From positions 1 to 64,000 of the forward strand of contig CACHBR010000003.1 in assembly GCA_902578115.1 (NCBI GenBank): DNA of 64,000 nucleotides. The letters are read 5' to 3'. The notes beneath the pieces were generated by a model. It did not search any database. It saw only the letters and a program-made list of their open reading frames with translations, and had not been told where the DNA came from. Below are positions 57,918-64,000 of this stretch, one piece after another (the stretch's first letter is position 1; every line of letters starts with the position of its first letter). The stretch is from an uncultured Pelagibacteraceae bacterium (GTDB lineage Bacteria; Pseudomonadota; Alphaproteobacteria; Pelagibacterales; Pelagibacteraceae). The translations under genes and the position numbers were made by a program.

Positions 57918-58497
57918 GATCAATAAAAAATTTAATGTTTTTTTTATAACTGAAAAATTAAATGAACTTAACCTAGATTATGTTAAAAAAACAGGTGCAA
58001 TTTTAATATTAAGAAATATAGAAAAATATAAAAATGAAGAGCTAAAAAAATTTAATAAACATTGCTCACGCAGAAATATCGATCTATTTATACCAAATAA
58101 TATTAAAACTCTATTTTTTTTAAATTCAAACAATTTTTATATATCTGCATATAATAAAACACCTTTAAAACACTTAAAAAAAATCAAACCAAAAATTAGA
58201 ATTTTAGGAAGTGCGCATAACTTTCTAGAAATTAAGAAAAAAATTGACCAAGGTTGTGATTATATTGTTTTATCAAGAATCTTTGAGACATCTAATAGAA
58301 ATAAAAAAGGCCATCTCGGTACTTTAAAATTTAACCTATTAACAAGAAAATTTGCAAAGAAGTTTATAGCCTTGGGTGGAATTAATGAAAAAAAGTTTAA
58401 ATTGTTAAAGATGCTTAATATTTTTGGTTGTGTAATGTTGAAAGATAAAAAAAAAGCCGGCAAATATTTACCGGCTTTTTTAAAAAATAATTTTTAA
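57916..58497 (+). CDS. ThiE/TenI-like protein (thiamine-phosphate synthase superfamily), degenerate
   Basis: 193 aa. Half-recognisable ThiE fold: LGSAHNFLEIKKKIDQGCDYIVLSRIFET corresponds to the S-x-H and GADYI...F-T region, KGHLGTLKFN to the pyrophosphate loop, and FIALGGINEKKFKLL to the final ALGGI. The N-terminal substrate side is eroded: the usual ND..D.A...GADGVH motif has become IPNNIKTLFFLNSNNFYIS, losing the metal-binding Asp. Catalysis of thiamine-phosphate synthesis is doubtful; a TenI-like or sensing role is possible. Its last ~15 codons form an intrinsic terminator. Confidence 0.65.
   Translation: MINKKFNVFFITEKLNELNLDYVKKTGAILILRNIEKYKNEELKKFNKHCSRRNIDLFIPNNIKTLFFLNSNNFYISAYNKTPLKHLKKIKPKIRILGSAHNFLEIKKKIDQGCDYIVLSRIFETSNRNKKGHLGTLKFNLLTRKFAKKFIALGGINEKKFKLLKMLNIFGCVMLKDKKKAGKYLPAFLKNNF
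58447..58486. terminator. Bidirectional intrinsic terminator inside the ThiE-like 3' end, serving the porin gene
   Basis: AAAAAGCCGG (58451-58460) pairs perfectly with CCGGCTTTTT (58471-58480) around a 10-nt loop that is itself palindromic (AAATATTT). On the minus strand the stem is followed by a U-run from the A-tract 58447-58455, giving a strong terminator 15-55 nt after the porin stop. On the plus strand six U follow. It encodes the C-terminal KKKAGKYLPAFLK of the ThiE-like protein. Confidence 0.85.
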
Positions 58498-58501
58498 CTA
58501 A

Positions 58502-59512
58502 TTAGAACGCAATAGATAATGAAACAGAAGTTTCATCCATTGTTCTACCTGACGTGTAAGATGCGTTTGAAACTTCTGCATCAGCAACACCTATTGTCAT
58601 ACCACCAACAGTGTAAGAAAGTGATATTGAGTCAAAGTCTTGCTCTACGTCTGATCCACCAACAACTCTTCTAGAATCCATTTCATTGTAAGAAACAGAT
58701 AAAGCGTCGCTTACTTTGTATGAGATACCGTAGTATTGGTTAGTAAACTGAGTTTCTTCAGCTCCACCAGTGTAATCAGTTACTACACCTTTTTGGTAAC
58801 CAAGAGATACTGGACCAGTTGAGTACTTGATGTATGCAGTACCTTCATCTTGACCGTATTCCCCTGCAGAACTTTTTCCTTTACCATCTACTGTGTAGAA
58901 ACCTACACCAACGTCTAGACCCTCAACCATTGGTACAGAACCTGTGATAGTAATTTCTTTACCATCGTCTGTTACATTACCATCTTCTCCAGATGTACCA
59001 TTATCTGCTTGAGCGTCACCAGAACCAACGTCAGTTGTGTACATAGCGTCTAGTTTAAAACCAGTTCCCATTACGTCAGCCATAGTAACTCTGATACCGT
59101 AAGTACCATCCATACCGTTAACGTCATCTATTGAACCAATTAACGCGTTTGCTTCTTCAAAAGCAGTTGGCGTTACATCGTCAATAGCTGAAATTGGAGA
59201 ACCAGTTGAAGTCATAGCAACAGATGCTGTTGTGCCTAGAACGTTTCCAAATACTAATTCAGAATCATTGAATGCCATAGCATCAGTTATTGTTTGCTTA
59301 TAACTTACTGTAGTACCGTCATCTAACTCACCAGAACCAGTTACAGATAATTCTTTATCCATACCTAATGGGTTTCCAGTTGTAAGATAACCACTACCTT
59401 TTGTGTAAGATGCCTCCATGCTACCAGAAATCGACATTTCACCTGCGTTAACAGATGTAATAGCCAATGCTCCAGCTAGTGCAGACAAACCTACTTTAGT
59501 TATGTTTTTCAT
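58502..59512 (-). CDS. Outer-membrane porin
   Basis: 336 aa beta-barrel porin. Signal peptide MKNITKVGLSALAGALAITS with cleavage after VNA, then alternating amphipathic strands with many Gly/Asp/Ser turns, ending in SLSIAF with the terminal Phe recognised by BAM. A Gly/Asp-rich segment (GSGDAQADNGTSGEDGNV) looks like a long surface loop. No specificity residue recognised. Signs of high expression: codon use richer in C-ending codons than neighbours, a textbook AAGGAG Shine-Dalgarno (59519-59524, 6 nt before ATG), a structured leader and a strong terminator. Likely a general nutrient porin. Confidence 0.87.
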   Translation of the reverse strand: MKNITKVGLSALAGALAITSVNAGEMSISGSMEASYTKGSGYLTTGNPLGMDKELSVTGSGELDDGTTVSYKQTITDAMAFNDSELVFGNVLGTTASVAMTSTGSPISAIDDVTPTAFEEANALIGSIDDVNGMDGTYGIRVTMADVMGTGFKLDAMYTTDVGSGDAQADNGTSGEDGNVTDDGKEITITGSVPMVEGLDVGVGFYTVDGKGKSSAGEYGQDEGTAYIKYSTGPVSLGYQKGVVTDYTGGAEETQFTNQYYGISYKVSDALSVSYNEMDSRRVVGGSDVEQDFDSISLSYTVGGMTIGVADAEVSNASYTSGRTMDETSVSLSIAF

Positions 59513-59518
59513 GTTTAT

Positions 59519-59549
59519 CTCCTTGTTGTTTTTGTTTATTTAAATAAAC
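59519..59549 (-). promoter_or_regulatory. Porin leader: strong RBS plus 16-bp perfect palindrome
   Basis: The minus strand carries AAGGAG (59524-59519), the strongest Shine-Dalgarno I noticed in a window where most genes have none. Just upstream is GTTTATTTAAATAAAC (59534-59549), a perfect 16-bp palindrome that can form an AT hairpin in the mRNA or a dimeric protein site. A second short inverted repeat CTGAAAA/TTTTCAG (59551-59557 and 59575-59581) follows. The promoter itself I could not place. Confidence 0.6.
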
Positions 59550-59685
59550 ACTGAAAAATAGCTTATTTTGCAGATTTTCAGCATATTATTTACTAATAGA
59601 GCCAATTTTTTAGATTGATGTTGTATAAATACCACACAATAATTAAGGGTTTTTTGATGTTTATGATAAAACTATGAGATATTAA

Positions 59686-60237
59686 ATGCTGATGTCGAAA
59701 ATTTTTAAACTTTTACCTAAACAATTTATTCCATATTTATTGATTGCATTTTTGTTTTCATGTGGAGATCCTTTAGCAGGTTTACCCGGGGGTAGTCGTG
59801 ACACTCCAGCGGATGGTCGAGAAAGAGCGCGAAAAAATTTAGAAGAAGGTAAAGGTATAAGTTTAGGAAAAGCACTTGGTGGTGGGAAAACAACTTACGA
59901 ATTTAGCTCATCGAATCCTATGTGGAGAGCTACATTTGATGTGATAGATTTTATGCCCTTAGTAACTGTAGATTATTCTGGAGGTATGATTATCACTGAC
60001 TGGTACACCGATGCCAACACCACTGACGAGTCTTTAAAATTCACAATTAGATTTTTGTCTAACGAAATTAGATCTGATAGTTTAAAAATTATAATTCATA
60101 AAAAATCGTGCAATACGAAGGGTGAAAATTGTATTGTTAAAAAGATTTCATCTCCCAAGCTTGAGCAAACGATTAGAGCGGATATTATTAAAAAAGCTAC
60201 TCTTTTAGTTAAGGGTACTAAAAAGAAAAAAAAATAA
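59686..60237 (+). CDS. DUF3576-family lipoprotein
   Basis: 183 aa. A lipobox (FLFSC, after the hydrophobic PYLLIAFLF) indicates an outer-membrane lipoprotein. The mature part has MWRATFDVIDFMPLVTVDYSGGMIITDWY, the hallmark of DUF3576, conserved in alphaproteobacteria directly before leuS-lptE. Function unknown; the link to LptE suggests envelope assembly. Second ATG at 59692 is an alternative start. Basic C-terminal tail KGTKKKKK. Confidence 0.87.
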   Translation: MLMSKIFKLLPKQFIPYLLIAFLFSCGDPLAGLPGGSRDTPADGRERARKNLEEGKGISLGKALGGGKTTYEFSSSNPMWRATFDVIDFMPLVTVDYSGGMIITDWYTDANTTDESLKFTIRFLSNEIRSDSLKIIIHKKSCNTKGENCIVKKISSPKLEQTIRADIIKKATLLVKGTKKKKK

Positions 60238-60252
60238 AAAATCTACTAATTA

Positions 60253-62772
60253 ATGAATAATGTTGACGTAAAAGAAATAGACAAAAAATGGCAAAATTTT
60301 TGGCTTAAAAATAAAGATTCACCTAAAATTAACAATAAGAAAAAAAAGTTTTATTGTCTAGAAATGTTTCCCTATCCCTCTGGAAAAATACACATGGGTC
60401 ATGTGAGAAATTATACAATTGGTGACGTTTTGGCGAGGTATAAATCAATGTGTGGTTTTAATGTTCTTCACCCTATGGGATGGGACTCTTTCGGTATGCC
60501 AGCTGAAAATGCTGCAAGAGAAAATAAATTAGATCCGAAAGATTGGACTAAAGAAAATATTGCAACAATGAAAAAACAGTTGCAGTCACTTGGTCTATCA
60601 ATTGATTGGGATCTAGAAATTTCTACTTGTGATGAAGAATATTACAAACACCAACAAGCTCTTTTCATCGATATGTATAATAAAGGATTGGTTATAAGAA
60701 AAGAAACATATGTAAATTGGGATCCAGTTGATAAAACAGTTTTGGCAAATGAACAAGTAATAAATGGTAGAGGGTGGAGATCTAATGCAATTGTCGAAAG
60801 AAAAAAATTATCACAATGGTTTTTTAATATTTCAAAATTCTCAAACGAACTTTTAGAAGATCTTAAAACACTTAGTGATTGGCCGGACAAGGTAAAGCTT
60901 ATGCAAAAAAACTGGATTGGAAAATCAGTTGGTTGTGAAATAGATTTTGAAATTGAAGGAGGTCAGAAAGTAAAAATTTTTACTACCCGTCCAGATACAA
61001 TATTTGGTGCCACTTTTTTGGCGTTATCAGTCGATCATCCGCTTTGCAAAAGCTTTAATGAAAAAGAAGATTTTCTAAAATTCAAGAAAACTGTGTCTCA
61101 GGTTGGAACTACGGAAGAAGCAATTGCAAATGCAGAAAAGGTTGGTTTTGATACTGGTTTTAAAGCTAAGCACCCTTTTATAAAAAATAAAACTATCCCA
61201 GTATATGTTGCAAACTTTATTCTAATGGACTATGGAACTGGTGCAATATTTGGATGTCCGGCTCACGATCAAAGAGACTATGATTTCGCCAAAAAATATA
61301 AACTAGAAATTATTCAAGTTATTAAACCTAAAGTTGACACAGATAATTTTAAAAATCAAAATATTAAGGGAGCATATGATGGAGAGGGTAATTTAGTTAA
61401 CTCTGAATTCCTTAATGATTTAAATATTTTAGAAGCAAAAGAGAGAATTATCAGCGAAATTGAGAGAAAAAAAATTGGTAAAAAAACAATTTCATTTAGA
61501 CTAAAGGACTGGGGAATATCAAGACAGAGATACTGGGGTTGTCCAATACCAATGATCTACTTAAAAGACGGTTCAGTGGTCCCGGTTGAAAAAAGTGAGC
61601 TTCCAGTAAGATTACCTGAGGATGTTGACTTAAATTCTAAAGGTAATCCACTAGAAAATCACGCAACGTGGAAAAAAACTACTTACAAAAAAACAGGTGA
61701 AAACGCTATAAGAGAAACCGATACTCTTGATACTTTTGTAGACTCATCATGGTATTTTATTAGATTTTGTTCCCCAAAGCTTGATGATAAACCTTTTGAT
61801 GAAAAATCATTAAATTATTGGATGCCAGTTGATCAATATATTGGGGGAGTAGAACATGCTATTTTGCATTTGCTATACTCGAGATTTTTTATGAGAGCTA
61901 TTAATTTGAATGATGAAAAAATAAATATTAAAGAACCTTTTAAAGGACTTTTTACCCAAGGAATGGTTTGCCATGAAACATATAAAAATCAAAAAGGTAC
62001 GTGGCTAAGTCCAGAAGAAGCGAGTAAATTTGATAAGTCAAAAATTATTATTGGGCCGCCCGAGGCAATGTCAAAATCAAAGAAGAATGTTATTGATCCA
62101 GAAAGCATGATTAATATTTACGGTGCTGATGCCATAAGATGGTTTATGCTTTCAGATAGCCCGCCAGATAGAGATATTCAATGGTCAAATGAGGGGGTCG
62201 CAGCTGCACATAAATTCGTTCAAAGAATTTGGTTACTTAATGAAAAAATTTTAAATAGAGGGGATGTAGACTCTTCGGAAGAAGTTGAGAAGGAGTTTTT
62301 TTCAAAAGTTAACAAATATTTAGATAGAATTACTAATTTGATTGAAAAATTTCAGCTAAATGTGGCTATAGCCACGATATACGAAGCTGTAAGGTTTATG
62401 GAGGAAAATCTCGAAAAAACAATAAAAAATAGAGATTTTTTGGAGTGTCAAACAGATTTGATTAAAACAATCATGCCATTCATGCCCCATTTATCTTGTG
62501 AGTGCCTATCCAAGTTAGAAGGAAATGATTTTTACTCAAAGATTAAATGGCCAAAAATTAAAAAAACACTTTTAGTGGACAGTAACGTAATAATTGTGAT
62601 TCAAGTAAATGGAAAGAAAAGGGGACTGATTTCAGTTAAAAAAGATATAGAGGAAAAAGATTTAGTTCAGAAAGCAAAAAAAATAGAAAATATAGATAAA
62701 AATTTAAAAAATAAAAAAGTTGTTAAACAAATTTTTATTAGAAATAAAATTATTAATTTTATCACCACATGA
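60253..62772 (+). CDS. leuS: Leucyl-tRNA synthetase
   Basis: Class Ia synthetase (839 aa). HIGH motif [22 protein letters not shown] motif [13 protein letters not shown]. The CP1 editing domain has the threonine-rich [15 protein letters not shown] and the [18 protein letters not shown] segment with its catalytic Asp, so post-transfer editing is intact. WGCPIPMIY and [17 protein letters not shown] are family landmarks. Overlaps lptE by 4 bp. Confidence 0.98.
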   Translation: MNNVDVKEIDKKWQNFWLKNKDSPKINNKKKKFYCLEMFPYPSGKIHMGHVRNYTIGDVLARYKSMCGFNVLHPMGWDSFGMPAENAARENKLDPKDWTKENIATMKKQLQSLGLSIDWDLEISTCDEEYYKHQQALFIDMYNKGLVIRKETYVNWDPVDKTVLANEQVINGRGWRSNAIVERKKLSQWFFNISKFSNELLEDLKTLSDWPDKVKLMQKNWIGKSVGCEIDFEIEGGQKVKIFTTRPDTIFGATFLALSVDHPLCKSFNEKEDFLKFKKTVSQVGTTEEAIANAEKVGFDTGFKAKHPFIKNKTIPVYVANFILMDYGTGAIFGCPAHDQRDYDFAKKYKLEIIQVIKPKVDTDNFKNQNIKGAYDGEGNLVNSEFLNDLNILEAKERIISEIERKKIGKKTISFRLKDWGISRQRYWGCPIPMIYLKDGSVVPVEKSELPVRLPEDVDLNSKGNPLENHATWKKTTYKKTGENAIRETDTLDTFVDSSWYFIRFCSPKLDDKPFDEKSLNYWMPVDQYIGGVEHAILHLLYSRFFMRAINLNDEKINIKEPFKGLFTQGMVCHETYKNQKGTWLSPEEASKFDKSKIIIGPPEAMSKSKKNVIDPESMINIYGADAIRWFMLSDSPPDRDIQWSNEGVAAAHKFVQRIWLLNEKILNRGDVDSSEEVEKEFFSKVNKYLDRITNLIEKFQLNVAIATIYEAVRFMEENLEKTIKNRDFLECQTDLIKTIMPFMPHLSCECLSKLEGNDFYSKIKWPKIKKTLLVDSNVIIVIQVNGKKRGLISVKKDIEEKDLVQKAKKIENIDKNLKNKKVVKQIFIRNKIINFITT

Positions 62773-63233
62773 GATATTTCAAATTTAGTAAAATTTTAAT
62801 GTTAATTATAACCAGTTATTTTATTTGGGGCTGTGGTTATCAACCAATTTTAAATGAAGAAAATCAAAAATTTTCAATTTCACAGTTCAATCTTGAAGGC
62901 AACAAAAGACTTGGTGGATTATTAAAAAATAATTTAATTGTCGTTAAGAAAAATAAGAATTCTTTAGTTCTAGACGTAAAATCAGAGAAAAAAACTGCAG
63001 TTGCCAACAAGAGTGAAACTGGTAAAGTTCTATCTTACGCTTTAACTTTAAATTTTGAAATTAATGCTAGCAAAAATGAAAATATAATTTACTCAAAGGT
63101 TTTTACAAAAACTCAAAACTATACTGCAGCAGACGTACATTCGGGAACGTTAAACAACGAAAAAAAACTTGTTGAGATCTTGATCGAGTCTATTGCAAAC
63201 GAGTTATTAATTGAATTGAATTCGATCTATTAA
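62769..63233 (+). CDS. lptE: LPS-assembly lipoprotein LptE
   Basis: 154 aa. Signal peptide with lipobox [14 protein letters not shown] after the Cys is the usual LptE start. The remaining ~130 residues are low-similarity mixed alpha/beta typical of LptE, with conserved alternation in [13 protein letters not shown]. It plugs the LptD barrel that inserts lipopolysaccharide in the outer membrane. The leuS-lptE-holA order is conserved, supporting the call. Confidence 0.88.
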   Translation: MRYFKFSKILMLIITSYFIWGCGYQPILNEENQKFSISQFNLEGNKRLGGLLKNNLIVVKKNKNSLVLDVKSEKKTAVANKSETGKVLSYALTLNFEINASKNENIIYSKVFTKTQNYTAADVHSGTLNNEKKLVEILIESIANELLIELNSIY

Positions 63234-63235
63234 AA

Positions 63236-64000
63236 ATGATTTTAAAAAGTTATTTAGTAGAAAAAGATATCACTTTATTGGATAAATATTTTATCACGCT
63301 TATTTATGGTGAAAATATTGGTATGAAAGATGATATTAAAAATGAAATAAAGAAATTTTTTAACGATTATGAAAAGATTACTTTCACTCAAGATGAAATT
63401 TTAAAAGATTATAAAATTCTTAATGAACAAGTCGATAATACATCACTGTTTAGTCAAAAAAAAATTATTTTTATAAGTGAAATTTCTGACAAAATAAAAA
63501 ATCTTATTTCAGAAATTTTAGAAAATCAAAAATCGGACATAAAAATATTTTTGTTTGCTCAAAATCTAGATAAAAAGTCGACTGTTAGAAAAATTTTTGA
63601 GAAAGATAAAGATGCAGGAATTATTGCCTGTTACCAAGACAATGAAAGAACTCTCTCAGATTATATAAGAAAAAAACTAGAAGGGTACACGGGTTTAAGT
63701 CAACAGATGATAAATTTTCTTATTAGTAATTCAGGATTAAATCGAAAAACATTGTTTCATGAAATAAACAAAATAAAATCTTTATTTTCAGATAAAAAAA
63801 TTCATATTGAAAAGCTTCCAGAATTGTTGAATAACAACAATAATTTAGAGTTTGATGATGTTAGAGACTACTGTTTGTGTGCTGAAAAGGAGAAACTCAA
63901 TTACAGTCTTGGTAGTGTAACTTTTCAGAATGAAAACGCTTATTTTTATCTTGGTATTTTAGGGGCAAGATTAGAAAAACTTTTAAATTTAAATTATATG
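63236..64000 (+). CDS. holA: DNA polymerase III delta subunit, N-terminal part (runs off right edge)
   Basis: 255 codons are visible from ATG 63236 (MILKSYLVEKDITLL). Clamp-loader delta: LIYGENIGMKDDIKNEI corresponds to the degenerate nucleotide-site start, LFSQKKIIFI to the strand after the clamp-interacting residues, and NSGLNRKTLFHEINKI to the domain 2 signature. Opens the DnaN ring for loading. The gene starts 2 bp after lptE, and the stop lies beyond the window. Confidence 0.9.
   Translation, partial: MILKSYLVEKDITLLDKYFITLIYGENIGMKDDIKNEIKKFFNDYEKITFTQDEILKDYKILNEQVDNTSLFSQKKIIFISEISDKIKNLISEILENQKSDIKIFLFAQNLDKKSTVRKIFEKDKDAGIIACYQDNERTLSDYIRKKLEGYTGLSQQMINFLISNSGLNRKTLFHEINKIKSLFSDKKIHIEKLPELLNNNNNLEFDDVRDYCLCAEKEKLNYSLGSVTFQNENAYFYLGILGARLEKLLNLNYM

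Overview
The window is a stretch of a very AT-rich (about 30 % GC by eye), extremely compact alphaproteobacterial chromosome. The gene content and order (irr-fabA-fabB-fabI; mutM-ubiE-ubiB-coaBC; tsaB-fur-miaB-phoH-ybeY-lnt-metK-nusA-infB-rbfA-rpsO-pnp; DUF3576-leuS-lptE-holA; RegB/RegA), together with minimal spacers and overlapping genes, point to a streamlined marine lineage of the SAR11/Pelagibacterales type. That assignment is an inference from style and synteny, not from a marker-gene search. I see no insertion sequence, prophage, CRISPR array, tRNA or rRNA. No gene-free stretch exceeds about 300 bases; the longest (14012-14262, 251 bp) lies upstream of dnaA.

Layout. 1-3134: 5' part of polA (off the left edge), an ABC-2-type ATPase and the biotin transporter BioY. 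3139-9300: the redox regulators regA and regB, separated by a four-gene polyamine cassette on the other strand (fold-III decarboxylase, deoxyhypusine-synthase-like SpeY, N-carbamoylputrescine amidase, agmatine deiminase). 9306-14529: gyrB, dnaN, dnaA, an AT-rich repeat-bearing spacer, and rpsT. 14574-20157: mutM, then ubiE, ubiB, coaBC, a MoeB/ThiF E1-like enzyme and an SH3 protein. 20154-26197: katG with a small DUF2061 protein, irr, fabA-fabB-fabI and a GNAT-like protein. 26194-39087: a 13-kb run of same-strand genes for translation, RNA decay, tRNA modification, envelope and methionine activation. 39056-49935: cell-envelope genes (NodB deacetylase, Bax-like glucosaminidase, MurJ, BON lipoprotein, LpoA-like) mixed with nfuA, trpS, maeB, rsmI and rdgB. 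49976-56049: grpE-dnaK-dnaJ-dapB-nth-pfkB. 56036-58497: a previously uncalled ArfA-like mini-gene, a winged-helix protein, a YkuD transpeptidase, yggS and a ThiE-like gene. 58502-64000: a highly expressed porin, a DUF3576 lipoprotein, leuS, lptE and the start of holA.

How it works together and what stands out. Compaction is extreme. Two divergent gene pairs share overlapping start codons on opposite strands (ATGCAT at 56776-56781; CATG at 57915-57918), a third has 5 bp between starts, and four convergent pairs interlock their stop codons by exactly 4 bp. Despite this, regulatory signals are retained where they matter. There is an Irr-type iron-control element inside the katG promoter next to irr, and an RpoH-type promoter almost abutting the dnaK start codon. 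A small hairpin covers the dnaJ Shine-Dalgarno sequence. A strong intrinsic terminator sits 16 nt before nusA, which suggests NusA attenuation. A bidirectional terminator built into the 3' end of the thiE-like gene serves the porin gene. The polyamine cassette sitting between regB and regA, and the 33-codon ArfA-like ribosome-rescue gene, are the most interesting gene-level observations.
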